Source: Capillimicrobium parvum | Lineage (GTDB): Bacteria > Actinomycetota > Thermoleophilia > Solirubrobacterales > Solirubrobacteraceae | Direction: 5' to 3' | Assembly: GCF_021172045.1 (NCBI RefSeq) | Contig: NZ_CP087164.1 | Span: forward strand, 3,286,001 to 3,350,000 | DNA length: 64,000 nucleotides | Part shown: in pieces, positions 33,626-43,753 of the stretch | How positions within the stretch are numbered: position 1 is the stretch's first letter | How the letters are laid out: each line of letters begins with the position of its first letter | Position numbers and translations under genes: made by a program | Notes under the pieces: generated by a model | Told to the model about the DNA's origin: nothing | What the model saw: the letters and a program-made list of their open reading frames with translations, nothing else | Database searches by the model: none

Positions 33626-34089
33626 GTGGAGGACTGGGCGGCCTTCACCGGCGTGAGGATGATGAGCAGGCCGCCGTCATCATCGTAGGCCGGGAAGAGA
33701 TCGGCCGTTGCCTCGGCCGGCAGATCGCCCTCCGCGTGGACGCGCACGCGCTTGTCGCGCACGCGCACGCCCCACTCGAGCGCCTGCTCCACGTAGTCGG
33801 TGCCGTCCTCCCAGTCCAGGCCGAGAACCTCGGTGGCGGGGCGGCCGATCACGCGCTCGTCGTCGAGGCCCGTCAGCTCGAACGAGCCGCGCCCGCAATG
33901 GATCAGGCGGCCGTGCTGGTCGGCGGCGAAGAAGGCGGCATCAGGCGCCGGGTAGTAGTCGTCGAGCAGCTCGAACAGGAACGTGTGCCCGCACTTCGGG
34001 CACCCCCGGGCCTCACGCGAGAAGCCGCGCTGGCGATCGCTGGCCGTCGAGCGCGTCCCGCAATTGGGGCAGATGAACAGATGCGCCAT
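33622..34089 (-). CDS. zinc-ribbon plus PAS-like domain protein
   Basis: 155 residues. Residues 6-36 form a zinc ribbon (CPNCG ... CPKCG); about 45-150 resemble a PAS domain (AAFFAADQHGRLIHCGRGSFELTGLDDERVIG, VLGLDWEDG). A ribbon-PAS pairing suggests a small sensory or adaptor protein. Its stop overlaps the secDF ATG (ATGA), so it is co-translated with secDF, where yajC often sits. Function unknown. Confidence 0.75.
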   Translation of the reverse strand: MAHLFICPNCGTRSTASDRQRGFSREARGCPKCGHTFLFELLDDYYPAPDAAFFAADQHGRLIHCGRGSFELTGLDDERVIGRPATEVLGLDWEDGTDYVEQALEWGVRVRDKRVRVHAEGDLPAEATADLFPAYDDDGGLLIILTPVKAAQSST

Positions 34090-34143
34090 GAGCGTTCGTA
34101 GGGTAGTGACCTGTGGTGGGCCGGACGCTGGATCCCGCGCCCG

Positions 34144-35235
34144 TCAGGCGCGCGACGACGGCAACCTCCGGCGAGCGTGCAGCCCACGGTCGGCGGCGGC
34201 GAACAGCCCGGCCGGATCGCGGCTCTCGTCGGGGAACAGCGCCCACGACACGGTGAGCGCCACAGGCGGGGCGCTGGGCCCCGGCCGCACGTCGCTCGCC
34301 GCCTCGCGGATCGCCTGGGCCAGGCGCAGCGACCCCGGCTCGCCCGCCCCGGACGCCAGGACCGCGAGCTCCGCCGGGCGCGTTCGCGCCACCACGTCGG
34401 AGGGGCGCAGCACGCCGCGCACGCTCTCGGCGACGTCGACGATCACGCGATCGGCGGCCAGCGGGCCGAACGTGTCCGTGACGGTGGCGAGGTCCTCGAT
34501 CTCGACGAGCAGCAGCGAGAAGCGCACGCCGCCGTCGCCGGCGCGCCGGCCGACGCGCGGGTCGCCGGCCTGGGCCACCGCCCGCTCGAGCGCCGCATCG
34601 AGCGCGTCGCGACGATGCAGGCCCGTGAGCGGGTCGGGCGGCGGCGGGGCCGTCGCGGCGGCCTGCTCGGCCGTGACCAGCCGCCGTTTGAGGTGCTGCA
34701 GCGTGAGCGTCACGCCCTCGCACGCCACGGCGAACGCGAGGATCCGCGCGGCCGCCTGGTGCTCGCCCGGGCTGGTGTAGAGCAGCGGCGTGGCGTTCGT
34801 GACGACGAGTGCGCCGACGCCGACCCACGCCATCCAGCCCGGCATGAAGTAGGCGGCGTACAGCAGGGCGAGGATGAAGACGGGCTGGACGTAGGAGTCC
34901 ACCCCGCCGCTGGCCCAGAGCGCGAGCGCGAGCAGCGGCTGCCAGGCGATGATCGCGGCCAGGTGCCCGCCGTAGCTGACGCGCTCCCAGGGGATCACGC
35001 CCGTGAGGCAGGCGGCGCCGTAGACGACCGAGATGGCGATGAGCGTCCATGCCAGCCACGCGTGGTCGTGCGGGACCCCCGGCATCGCCTGGCCGGCGGC
35101 CCCCACCGCGCCGGCCAGGAGCCAGAGGGCTCCCGACCAGCGACCCATGATCAGGCGCTCGTCCCGCACGGAGAGAGCATCGTCACCCGGCGCGGCGGGC
35201 TTGAGCCGTTCCAGCCTGCGCAGACCGCTCATCAC
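34144..35235 (-). CDS. membrane protein with degenerate GGDEF domain
   Basis: 363 residues (GTG at 35235 with ATG one codon in). About six membrane segments occupy residues 30-175. Residues about 195-350 are a GGDEF-type domain: DPLTGLHRRDALD starts it and LLVEIEDLATVTDTFGPLAADRV follows, but the signature loop reads ARTRPAELAVL where R-x-G-G-D-E-F is expected. Catalytic diguanylate cyclase activity is therefore unlikely; a ligand-binding or protein-interaction role is more probable. It follows ruvB by ten bases. Confidence 0.8.
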   Translation of the reverse strand: MMSGLRRLERLKPAAPGDDALSVRDERLIMGRWSGALWLLAGAVGAAGQAMPGVPHDHAWLAWTLIAISVVYGAACLTGVIPWERVSYGGHLAAIIAWQPLLALALWASGGVDSYVQPVFILALLYAAYFMPGWMAWVGVGALVVTNATPLLYTSPGEHQAAARILAFAVACEGVTLTLQHLKRRLVTAEQAAATAPPPPDPLTGLHRRDALDAALERAVAQAGDPRVGRRAGDGGVRFSLLLVEIEDLATVTDTFGPLAADRVIVDVAESVRGVLRPSDVVARTRPAELAVLASGAGEPGSLRLAQAIREAASDVRPGPSAPPVALTVSWALFPDESRDPAGLFAAADRGLHARRRLPSSRA

Positions 35236-35245
35236 GGCGCCTCGC

Positions 35246-36252
<1,007 letters not shown>

Positions 36253-36256
<4 letters not shown>

Positions 36257-36831
36257 CGGCGGCTCCCGCGCAGGGCGCTGGCGATCAGCTGCTCGGCGGT
36301 CTCGCCGTCCGCGGCGGCGAGCAGCTCGTCGACCTCCGCCGCGGTGTAGCCGAGACCGAGCAGGCCGTCGCGGGCGATCCCGCGCGGGTCGTCGGCGCGC
36401 GTGATGGTGATCGACGGCTCGTCGGTGACGGCGCCGACCTTCTCGCGCAGCTCGACGATGATCCGCTCCGCCGTCCGCTTGCCGATCCCCGGCACGGCCT
36501 GGAAGCGGGCCGCGTCGCCCGCCGCGATCGCGCGCAGCAGCTCGCGCGGCGGCCCGCCGGACAGGACGGCCAGCGCCACCTTCGGGCCCACCCCCTGGAC
36601 CCCGAGCAGCAGGAGGAACAGGTCGCGCTCCTCCTCGGCGGCGAAGCCGTAGAGGGTGATCGCGTCGTCGCGCAGGATCAGGTGGGCGAACAGCGTCGTC
36701 TCCTGGCCGGCGGCGGGGACGTGGCGCAGGGTCTCGCCGGAGACCGCAAGGCGGTAGCCCACCCCGCCCGCGAGGACGACGACGTGGTCGGGACGGCGGA
36801 CGACGACCTCGCCGCGCACGAGGCCGATCAT
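36253..36831 (-). CDS. ruvA: Holliday-junction DNA helicase subunit RuvA
   Basis: 192 residues. N-terminal OB domain ([18 protein letters not shown]), tandem helix-hairpin-helix motifs ([16 protein letters not shown] and [16 protein letters not shown]), and the C-terminal RuvB-binding domain ([16 protein letters not shown]) after a linker. It binds the four-way junction as a tetramer. Overlaps ruvC and ruvB by four bases each. Confidence 0.97.
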
Positions 36832-37325
36832 GCGGCGCTCCCGATCGACGCGGCCAGCGGCGCACGGTTGGCGTGGCAGACGGCGACGGCGAGGGCGTCG
36901 GCGGCGTGGTCGGGCGTGGGCGGGGCGGGCAGCGCGAGCAGCGTCTGGACCATCCGCTGCACCTGGTCCTTGGCCGCCCGCCCGCTACCGCAGACCGCGC
37001 CCTTGACCTGCTGCGGCGTGTACGCGGCGCACGGGATCCCGCGCTGGCCGGCGGCGAGCATCACCACCCCGCGCGCCTGGCCGACCGCGAACGCGGACCG
37101 CGCGTTGGCCCCGAAGTACAGGTCCTCCAGCGCGACGCAGTCGACCGCGTGCTCGTCGAGCAGTTCGCTCACGCGGGCGTGGATGGCCGCGAGCCGCCGT
37201 TCGGGCGCGGTCCGGGGCGCCGTGGAGATGACGCCGCCGTCGTGGGCGAGCAGGCGCCCGCCGCGGCGCTCCACCACGCCGTAGCCGGTGTTCGCGGTGC
37301 CGGGATCGATGCCGAGGACGAGCAT
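36828..37325 (-). CDS. ruvC: Holliday-junction resolvase RuvC
   Basis: 165 residues. RNase-H-like core with acidic residues in L-G-I-D-P-G-T, V-A-L-E-D-L-Y and the C-terminal [10 protein letters not shown] motif. Cuts junctions symmetrically after RuvAB migration. First gene of the ruvCAB cluster; nothing precedes it except a short divergent gap to the GFA gene. Confidence 0.97.
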   Translation of the reverse strand: MLVLGIDPGTANTGYGVVERRGGRLLAHDGGVISTAPRTAPERRLAAIHARVSELLDEHAVDCVALEDLYFGANARSAFAVGQARGVVMLAAGQRGIPCAAYTPQQVKGAVCGSGRAAKDQVQRMVQTLLALPAPPTPDHAADALAVAVCHANRAPLAASIGSAA

Positions 37326-37381
37326 GTGAAGACCGGATTCTGCGTCGCGCGCCGGACGCCTCCAAGAGTAGGCTCGCGATC

Positions 37382-37804
37382 ATGCCCTCGCCCGAGACCC
37401 CCCTCACCGGTTCGTGCGCGTGCGGAACGCTGCGCATCGAGATCACCGCGCCGTTCCTCGACGCCGGCTACTGCCACTGCACGCGCTGCCAGCGCCGCAG
37501 CGGCGTGCCGTGGACCATGAACGGCATGGTCCCCGCGGAGGCGCTGCGCGTCGTCGCGGGCGCCGAGGCCGTGCGCACGTGGCGGCCCGAGGGCGGGTTC
37601 CCGAAGTCCTTCTGCGGCGAGTGCGGCGGCCACGTCTTCGCCGGCGTTCCGGGCGGCGAGGGCATGGCGGGCGTCCGCTTCGGCGCGCTGCACGGCGATC
37701 CCGGCATCGCGCCGCAGTGGCGCCAGTGGGTCAGCTCCACCCCCGCCTGGATCGAGATTCCCGACGACGGGCTGCGGCGCATCGACGGGAGCCGCTGGGC
37801 TTAA
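37382..37804 (+). CDS. GFA-family zinc protein (formaldehyde-activating-like)
   Basis: 140 residues. Zinc ligands of the Mss4-like GFA fold are complete: SCACGTLR, YCHCTRCQRR and FCGECGGHVFAG. The family was named for glutathione-dependent formaldehyde activation, but actinobacteria lack glutathione, so the real substrate is uncertain. It shares the tetranucleotide TTAA with the stop of the convergent TetR gene. Confidence 0.9.
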   Translation: MPSPETPLTGSCACGTLRIEITAPFLDAGYCHCTRCQRRSGVPWTMNGMVPAEALRVVAGAEAVRTWRPEGGFPKSFCGECGGHVFAGVPGGEGMAGVRFGALHGDPGIAPQWRQWVSSTPAWIEIPDDGLRRIDGSRWA

Positions 37805-38415
37805 GCGCCCTCGCCGCTGAGGCGCCCGAGCCCCAGCCACGCGAACGCCATCACACGGTCGACCAGCACCGACCGCGGGACGTCCTGATGGTCGTACCAC
37901 CAGTTCGCCAGGGCCTGCACCGCGCCCGACAGCATGAGCGCGACCATCTCGACGTCCTGATGGGCCGCCTGCGGCTCCGTGCCCGCGAGCATCAGCTCCG
38001 CGATCGCCGCCGTCGCCTGGCGCTGCACGTGCTCGACCACCTCGCCGAGGTGGGGGTCGGCCGCATCGCGGAACAGCGCGCGCCACGCCTCTCGGCGCTC
38101 CTCGACGAAGCCGAAGAACACGTCCACCCCGCCGCGCAGGCGCTGCTCGGCCGCGAGCTCCGGGTCCGCGGCCGCCGCCAGCCGGCCGAACAGCTCGCCC
38201 GCCTGGACGGAGATCAGCGTGTCGTGCAGGTTCTGCTTGGAGCTGAAGTGCTCGTAGATGAGCGCCTTGGACACCCCGGCCGCCGCGGCCACGTCGTCGA
38301 GCGAGGTCCCGTGGTAGCCACGGGTGGCGAACGCCTCCATGGCGGCGTCGAGGATCGCCGCGCGGCGGTCGGCGGCGGACATGCGGGTTCGGCGGGCCGA
38401 AGGCGGCTGGGTCAC
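37801..38415 (-). CDS. TetR/AcrR-family transcriptional regulator
   Basis: 204 residues from the GTG at 38415; an ATG at 38382 (MSAADRR) is an alternative. The DNA-binding part (about 15-60: RAAILDAAMEAFATRGYHGTSLDDVAAAAGVSKALIYEHFSSKQ-type sequence) is typical. The ligand-binding domain contains an FGFVEERREAWRALFRDA helix common to regulators of lipid or efflux genes. It is divergent from the cyclase gene by only about 45 bases; either that gene or its own transcription is the probable target. Confidence 0.9.
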   Translation of the reverse strand: MTQPPSARRTRMSAADRRAAILDAAMEAFATRGYHGTSLDDVAAAAGVSKALIYEHFSSKQNLHDTLISVQAGELFGRLAAAADPELAAEQRLRGGVDVFFGFVEERREAWRALFRDAADPHLGEVVEHVQRQATAAIAELMLAGTEPQAAHQDVEMVALMLSGAVQALANWWYDHQDVPRSVLVDRVMAFAWLGLGRLSGEGA

Positions 38416-38461
38416 GTGCCGCGCAGACTCTACGGGCGGGATGCGCCCTAGAGTCGCGGGC

Positions 38462-39577
38462 ATGGTCGACTTCGGGGCCGAGGGGCTGCTCGACGGGCTC
38501 GAGGGTCGGGAGCGGGACGCTCGCCTGCGGCTGCTCGAAGCGCTCCATGCCGACGGCGCCGACCTCGACGAGCTGCGCACCGCGGTCGCCGAGGACACGC
38601 TCTTCCTCCTCCCCGCGGAGCGGCTGATCGGCGGCGCCACCCGCTACACGCGCCGGGAGATCGCCGAGAAGACGGGCCTCGACCTCGCGTTCCTCGAGGA
38701 GCTGCGGCGCGCCCAGGGCCTGCCGACGGCCGAGGAGGACGCGCGCGTGCTCGCCGAGACCGACCTGCAGGCGGCGCGGACGGTCAGGACGCTCACGGAC
38801 GCGGGACTGCGCCACGAGGACATCCTGGAGGTCACCCGGATCCTCGGGCGGGGCCTGTCGCACGCCGCCGAGGCGATGCGGCGGATGACGCTCGGCCTCG
38901 TCCTCGATCCCGAAGCCGACGAGCACGAGCTCGCGATGCGCTACGCCCGGGCGGCGGCGGAGTTCGAGCCGCTCGCCGCGCCCGTGCTCGGCCAGATGCT
39001 CAACGCGCACCTGCGCCACGCGGTCCGCACCGAGCTGCTGCAGGCCACCGAGCAGGCGACCGGCGAGCTGCCCGGCGCGCGGGACGTGGCGGTGTGCTTC
39101 GCCGACCTCGTCGGCTTCACGCGGATGGGCGAGGAGGTCCCGCCGGACGAGCTCGGCGCGGTGGCCGAGCGCCTGGAGCGGCTCGCCGCCGACGTGGTGG
39201 AGCTGCCGGTGCGGATGGTCAAGACGATCGGCGACGCGGTGATGCTCGTCTCGTCGGAGGTCGACCCGCTCATCGAAGCCGCGCTGCAGCTCGTGGAGGC
39301 CGCCGACGACGAGGGCACCGGGTTCCCCCAGCTGCGCGCCGGGATCGCGTTCGGCCCGGCGCTGAACCGCGCGGGCGACTGGTACGGGCGGCCGGTGAAC
39401 CTGGCGAGCCGGCTGACCGCGCTCGCCCGGCCGGGGTCGGTGCTCGCCAGCGAGGAGGTCCGGGAGCTCGCCGACGACGGCTGGCGATGGTCGTTCGCCG
39501 GGGACCGGCGGGTCCGCGGCGTCCGCGGGACGATCAAGGTCAACCGCGTGCGCCGCGCGCGCGGCGACGACGACTAG
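38462..39577 (+). CDS. class III adenylate cyclase with Rv1264-like regulatory domain
   Basis: 371 residues. Residues 1-190 are helical and resemble the regulatory domain of the pH-sensitive mycobacterial cyclase Rv1264 (RYTRREIAEKTGLDLAFLEEL, RILGRGLSHAAEAMRR). Residues about 205-371 are the catalytic domain: metal-site Asp in CFADLVGFTRMGE, Lys and second Asp in VKTIGDAVM, Asp in GDWYGRPVNLASRL with Asn and Arg as transition-state residues. All catalytic positions look intact, so cAMP production is likely; a homodimer is required. Its stop shares CTAG with the convergent nitronate monooxygenase gene. Confidence 0.88.
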   Translation: MVDFGAEGLLDGLEGRERDARLRLLEALHADGADLDELRTAVAEDTLFLLPAERLIGGATRYTRREIAEKTGLDLAFLEELRRAQGLPTAEEDARVLAETDLQAARTVRTLTDAGLRHEDILEVTRILGRGLSHAAEAMRRMTLGLVLDPEADEHELAMRYARAAAEFEPLAAPVLGQMLNAHLRHAVRTELLQATEQATGELPGARDVAVCFADLVGFTRMGEEVPPDELGAVAERLERLAADVVELPVRMVKTIGDAVMLVSSEVDPLIEAALQLVEAADDEGTGFPQLRAGIAFGPALNRAGDWYGRPVNLASRLTALARPGSVLASEEVRELADDGWRWSFAGDRRVRGVRGTIKVNRVRRARGDDD

Positions 39578-40623
39578 CTCAGCTCGCGCAGGCGGGCCCG
39601 CGCGTCGCCCGCCAGCTCACGTACGAGCTGCGCCGCGGGCACCTCGCGCGCGAGCGGGTAGGCCTGGCCGGCCCAGAGGTTGATGGACTCGGCATCGCCG
39701 GCCCGGCGGGCGGCGGCCCGCAGCGGCGACGTGACGTGGTGCACCTCGGGGTACGCGCTCGGCGCATCGGGATGCTCGCGCTGGAAGCGGTTGACGATCC
39801 CGCGTGCGGTGCGGCCGCTGAACGCGCGCGTCAGGCCGGTCGGGCGGTCGCCGCCGCCGCCGCCGCCGGCGAGCGCGGCGCGATGCGGGGCGCTCGTTGC
39901 CGCCTCCGGCGTGCGCATGAACGCGCTGCCGAGCTGTGCGGCGTCCGCCCCCGCCGCCAGCACGGCGGCGATCGCGCGGCCGGTCATGATGCCGCCCGCC
40001 GCGACCATCGGCAGGCCGACCCACGCGCCCACGAGCTGCAGCAGCGACAGCAGGCCGATGTCGCCCGGCGCGGCGTCGGAGAACGAGCCGCGGTGGCCGC
40101 CGGCCTCGACGCCCTGGACGACGAGCGCGTCCGCGCCCGCGCCCGCGGCGGTCGCGGCCTCCGCCGGCGTGGTGATCGTCACCCAGACGGCGCACCCGGC
40201 CGACCGCATGCGGTCGACCACGGCGGGCGACGGGCAGCCGAACGTGAAGGAGACGACCGCGGGGCGCTGCGCCTCGAGGACATCGAGCTTCTCGGCGAAG
40301 GCGTCGTCGTCATGGCGCGGCTCGCCGAGCGGCTCGAGTCCCCCCGCGCGCAACGCCTCGACATACCGCGCGACCGCCGCCGTCTCGATCGCGGTGGCAG
40401 GCGGCGCGAAGAGGTTGACGCCGAACGGCCGGTCCGTGGCCGCGCGAATCTCGGCGATCTCGGCCGCCACCGCGTCCGGCGTCTTGTAGCCGGCCGCCAG
40501 CGTGCCGAGCCCACCGGCCTCGGCCACCGCGATCGCCAGCGCCGGCGTGGACGGGCCGCCCGCCAGCGGCGCCTGGACGATGGGCGCGTCCAGGTCCGAC
40601 GGCTGCAGGCGGTCCGCCGCCAT
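39574..40623 (-). CDS. nitronate monooxygenase (2-nitropropane dioxygenase family)
   Basis: 349 residues. FMN-dependent TIM barrel with IVQAPLAGG at the N-terminus, FGVNLFAPP, the Q-G-V-E-A-G-G-H-R-G loop carrying the catalytic-region His, and VAAGGIMTGRAI plus AQLGSAFMRT at the phosphate-binding end. It detoxifies alkyl nitronates or performs a related flavin oxidation. Its start overlaps the yebC stop by one base. Confidence 0.9.
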   Translation of the reverse strand: MAADRLQPSDLDAPIVQAPLAGGPSTPALAIAVAEAGGLGTLAAGYKTPDAVAAEIAEIRAATDRPFGVNLFAPPATAIETAAVARYVEALRAGGLEPLGEPRHDDDAFAEKLDVLEAQRPAVVSFTFGCPSPAVVDRMRSAGCAVWVTITTPAEAATAAGAGADALVVQGVEAGGHRGSFSDAAPGDIGLLSLLQLVGAWVGLPMVAAGGIMTGRAIAAVLAAGADAAQLGSAFMRTPEAATSAPHRAALAGGGGGGDRPTGLTRAFSGRTARGIVNRFQREHPDAPSAYPEVHHVTSPLRAAARRAGDAESINLWAGQAYPLAREVPAAQLVRELAGDARARLRELS

Positions 40624-41372
40624 CAGCCCGCGATGGCCTCCATCACGTCCGCGGAGACGTCGAAGTTCGCGTGGACGGCGTCGACGTCGTCGTTGTCCTC
40701 GAGCGCGTCGATGAGCTTGAGCACCTTGCGGGCGCCGTCCTCGTCGAGCGGCACGGTCGTCCTGGGCCGGTGCGCGACCTCGGCGCTCTGGACCTCGATG
40801 CCGGCGTCGGTCAGCGCCTGGCGAACGGAGGCGACGTCGGCCGGCTCGGTCAGCACCTCGAAGACGTCGTCGTCGACCGCGATGTCCTCCGCGCCGGCCT
40901 CGATCGCCGGCATCAGGTCGTCCTCGCCGTAGCGCTCGGCGTCGACGACCAGCACGCCCTTCTTGTCGAAGAGGTAGGCGACCGAGCCCGGCTCGCCGAG
41001 GTTGCCCCCGTGCTTGCCGAACGTGTGGCGCATCTCGGCGCCGGTGCGGTTGCGGTTGTCGGTCATCGCCTCGACGAGCACGGCGACGCCGCCCGGGCCG
41101 TAGCCCTCGTAGACGACGTTCTCGATCGCGTCGGCGTCGGCGCCCGCGCCGGTGCCCTTGGCGATCGCGCGCTCGATGTTGTCCTTCGGCATCGACGCGT
41201 CACGGGCCTTCTGCACCGCGAGCGCGAGCGACGGGTTGCCGTCGATGTCACCGCCGCCCTCCTTGGCGGCCACCGTGATCGCGCGCGCCAGCTTCGTGAA
41301 GAGCTTGCCCTTGCGCGAGTCGACGATCGCCTTCTTGTGCTTGATGCTCGCCCATTTCGAATGCCCGGACAT
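40623..41372 (-). CDS. yebC: YebC/PmpR-family protein
   Basis: 249 residues, full length. Signature start MSGHSKWASIKHKKA and middle block MPKDNIERAIAKG and YEGYGPGGVAVLVE are present. Members act as DNA-binding regulators or, as shown for some, assist translation of polyproline stretches. yebC is commonly found just upstream of ruvCAB; here three genes on both strands have come between. Confidence 0.95.
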   Translation of the reverse strand: MSGHSKWASIKHKKAIVDSRKGKLFTKLARAITVAAKEGGGDIDGNPSLALAVQKARDASMPKDNIERAIAKGTGAGADADAIENVVYEGYGPGGVAVLVEAMTDNRNRTGAEMRHTFGKHGGNLGEPGSVAYLFDKKGVLVVDAERYGEDDLMPAIEAGAEDIAVDDDVFEVLTEPADVASVRQALTDAGIEVQSAEVAHRPRTTVPLDEDGARKVLKLIDALEDNDDVDAVHANFDVSADVMEAIAG

Positions 41373-41411
41373 GGGGTTGGATCCTAGACGCCCGGGTCGC
41401 CGCCGGCACGC

Positions 41412-42365
41412 CTAGCACCCGTGGGTGCGGTACCACGCGATCGCGCGGCGCAGGCCGTCTTCGAGCGGCACCTGCGGGCGCCAGCCGGTGAGCTCACGCA
41501 GCTTCGCCGAGTCGACGTACTGGCGGTCGATCTCGCCGTGCGGGCTCCCGGTGCCGCGGACGTCGGGCTCGACGTCGGTCCCCGCGAGGCGGCAGACGAG
41601 CTCGACGACCTCGCGCACGCTGTGCGGCCGGTCGCCGCCCGCGTTGAACGCCTCGCCACCCGCCCCGCCGCCCCCGTCCAGCGCGTCCGCGATCGCCAGG
41701 TACGCGGCCGCGGCGTCCTCGGCGTAGAGGAAGTCGCGCTCGGGCGTGCCGTCGGAGCGGATGACGGGCGCGCGCCCGGCGAGCGCGGCGGCGATGGCCT
41801 CGGGGATCAGCCGCGACGGGTTGCGATCGCCGCCGCCGTAGACGTTCGCGAAGCGCGTGACCGCCACCGGCACGCCGTAGGTGTGCCAGTAGGACCGGGC
41901 GATGAGGTCCGTGCACGCCTTCGACACGTCGTACGGGTAGATCGGCTGCAGCGCCAGGTCCTCGCGGTAGGGCAGGTCGTCGTGGGCGCCATAGGCCTTG
42001 TCGGAGGAGGCGACGACGACGCGTGCGACCGCCTGCGCCCGGCACGCCTCCATGAGCAGATAGGTGCCCCGCACGTTCGTCTCCCAGGTCGACAGCGGCG
42101 ACCGGCTGGCGGTGCCGACGATCGTCTGGGCGGCGAGGTGGAAGATCGTGTCGACCTCGTGCTCGCCGATCGCCCGGTCGACGAGGCCGGGGTCCGTGAG
42201 GTCCCCGTGGACGACGGCACAGCGCGCCTCGAGGCCCTCCACGACGAGCGCGGAGCCCGGCACGTCGTCGCGCTTGAGCACGGTCACGCGGTCGCCGCGT
42301 TCGAGCAGCGCGCGGACGAGCCAGCCGCCGAGCATGCCGTAGGCGCCGGTGACGAGCGCGCTCAC
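41412..42365 (-). CDS. sugar-nucleotide 4,6-dehydratase/epimerase, CDP-glucose type
   Basis: 317 residues from the GTG at 42365 (GTGA overlap). SDR fold with N-terminal TGAYGMLGGWLV, ASSDKAYG, and YPYDVSKACTDLI giving the Tyr-x3-Lys pair. The close coupling to a glucose-1-phosphate cytidylyltransferase-like gene suggests it acts on CDP-glucose, giving a CDP-4-keto-6-deoxy sugar for surface polysaccharide. An epimerase on a related nucleotide sugar is the alternative. Confidence 0.8.
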   Translation of the reverse strand: MSALVTGAYGMLGGWLVRALLERGDRVTVLKRDDVPGSALVVEGLEARCAVVHGDLTDPGLVDRAIGEHEVDTIFHLAAQTIVGTASRSPLSTWETNVRGTYLLMEACRAQAVARVVVASSDKAYGAHDDLPYREDLALQPIYPYDVSKACTDLIARSYWHTYGVPVAVTRFANVYGGGDRNPSRLIPEAIAAALAGRAPVIRSDGTPERDFLYAEDAAAAYLAIADALDGGGGAGGEAFNAGGDRPHSVREVVELVCRLAGTDVEPDVRGTGSPHGEIDRQYVDSAKLRELTGWRPQVPLEDGLRRAIAWYRTHGC

Positions 42366-43054
42366 GCCCACGGCGCCGCCCCGGCCGCCCAGAGGTCGTT
42401 GAGCGCGACCGCGTCCTTGTAGGTGTCCATGCACTCCCAGAAGCCGGTGTGGCGGAAGGCGTGCAGCTGGCGGTCGCCGGCGAGGCCCTCGAGCGGCTCG
42501 CGCTCGAGCACGCTCGAGTCGCTCAGGTACTCGAAGACGCCGCGCTCGAAGACGAAGAAGCCGCCGTTGATCCAGTGCTCCGAGCGCGGCTTCTCGCGAA
42601 AGCCGGTGACGAGGCCGTGGTCGCCGTCGAGCTCGGTGATGCCGAACTGCAGCTCGGGCCGCACGACGGTCAGCGTGGCGAGCCTGCCGTGGCGCTCGTG
42701 GAACGCGAGCAGGGCGTGGAGGTCGACGTCGGCGAGGCCGTCGGCGTAGGTCGTGCAGAAGCGGTCGCCGTCGACGTGGTCGCGCAGCCGGTGCACGCGG
42801 CCACCGGTCGGCGTGTCGATCCCGGTGTCCACGCAGCGTACGTCGGCACCGGCGGGCCAGTCGCCGTAGGCCTCGATCTGCTCGCCCTTGTAGCCGGTCG
42901 CGAGCAGGAAGCGCGTGAGGCCATGGCGCGCGTACAGGGCGATGACGTGCCAGAGGATCGGCCGGCCGCCGATCTCCACGAGCGGCTTGGGGATCTCCTG
43001 GGTGCGTTCCTGCAGGCGGGTCCCCCGCCCGCCGCACAGAATCACGACGTCCAC
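42362..43054 (-). CDS. sugar-1-phosphate nucleotidylyltransferase, RfbF-like
   Basis: 230 residues from the GTG at 43054. Nucleotidyltransferase loop L-C-G-G-R-G-T-R-L, then EIPKPLVEIGGRPILWH, TTYADGLADVDL and the product-binding WINGGFFVFERGVFEYL match glucose-1-phosphate cytidylyltransferases. It makes CDP-glucose for the coupled dehydratase. No glycosyltransferase is in this small operon. Confidence 0.85.
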   Translation of the reverse strand: MDVVILCGGRGTRLQERTQEIPKPLVEIGGRPILWHVIALYARHGLTRFLLATGYKGEQIEAYGDWPAGADVRCVDTGIDTPTGGRVHRLRDHVDGDRFCTTYADGLADVDLHALLAFHERHGRLATLTVVRPELQFGITELDGDHGLVTGFREKPRSEHWINGGFFVFERGVFEYLSDSSVLEREPLEGLAGDRQLHAFRHTGFWECMDTYKDAVALNDLWAAGAAPWA

Positions 43055-43081
43055 GGCGCGGAATCTAGACTCCTCGCCCCG

Positions 43082-43654
43082 ATGGCCGATCAGCCGACCC
43101 TCACCTTCGAGACCGCCGAAGAGTGGGAACGCTGGCTGGAGGCCGAGCACGCCGCCTCCGACGGCGTCTGGCTGCGCTTCGCCAAGAAGGGCTCGGGCAT
43201 CGCCGGGCTCACGTACGCGCCCGCGCTGCAGATCGCCCTGTGCTTCGGCTGGATCGACGGCCAGGCCAGGCGGCTCGACGACACCCACTACCTCCAGCGG
43301 TTCACCCCGCGCCGCAAGCGCAGCGTCTGGTCCAAGCGCAACCGCGGCTTCGCCGAGGCGCTCATCGAGAGCGGGCAGATGCGGCCCGCGGGGCTCGCGG
43401 AGGTGGAGAAGGCCAGGGCCGACGGCCGCTGGGCCGCCGCCTATGACGGACCTCGCACCGCGACGGTGCCCGACGATCTCCGGGACGCCCTCGCCGCCCG
43501 GCCCGGCGCGACCGCGTTCTTCGAAGGCCTCGATTCACAGAACCGCTACGCGATCCTGCATCGCGTCCAGACCGCCGTGCGACCGGAGACCCGGGCCAAG
43601 CGCATAGAGAAGTTCGCAACCATGTGCGCGGCGGGCGAGAGGATCCACCCGTGA
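43082..43654 (+). CDS. YdeI/OmpD-associated family protein
   Basis: 190 residues. The family block VWLRFAKKGSG, ALCFGWIDGQARRLDDTHYLQRFTPRRKRSVWSKRN-type core and a C-terminal helical part are clear. Members occur as stress-linked cytoplasmic proteins of unknown activity. Divergent from the nucleotidylyltransferase gene with only 27 bases between starts. Confidence 0.88.
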   Translation: MADQPTLTFETAEEWERWLEAEHAASDGVWLRFAKKGSGIAGLTYAPALQIALCFGWIDGQARRLDDTHYLQRFTPRRKRSVWSKRNRGFAEALIESGQMRPAGLAEVEKARADGRWAAAYDGPRTATVPDDLRDALAARPGATAFFEGLDSQNRYAILHRVQTAVRPETRAKRIEKFATMCAAGERIHP

Positions 43655-43753
43655 ACCCACGGGGGCCCGCCTCCCGCCGGCAGCGGCTCCAAGCCCACCG
43701 TGCGGCGTTCCGGGCCGGCGTCGGCACCCCTGAGCCGCATAGGATCCGGGCCG

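Noticed and set aside
30620-33688. 1022-residue open frame on the plus strand
   Set aside because: It lies exactly opposite secDF, is full of Arg/Asp/Glu/Ala low-complexity sequence and has no recognisable motif; it is an antisense shadow caused by high GC.
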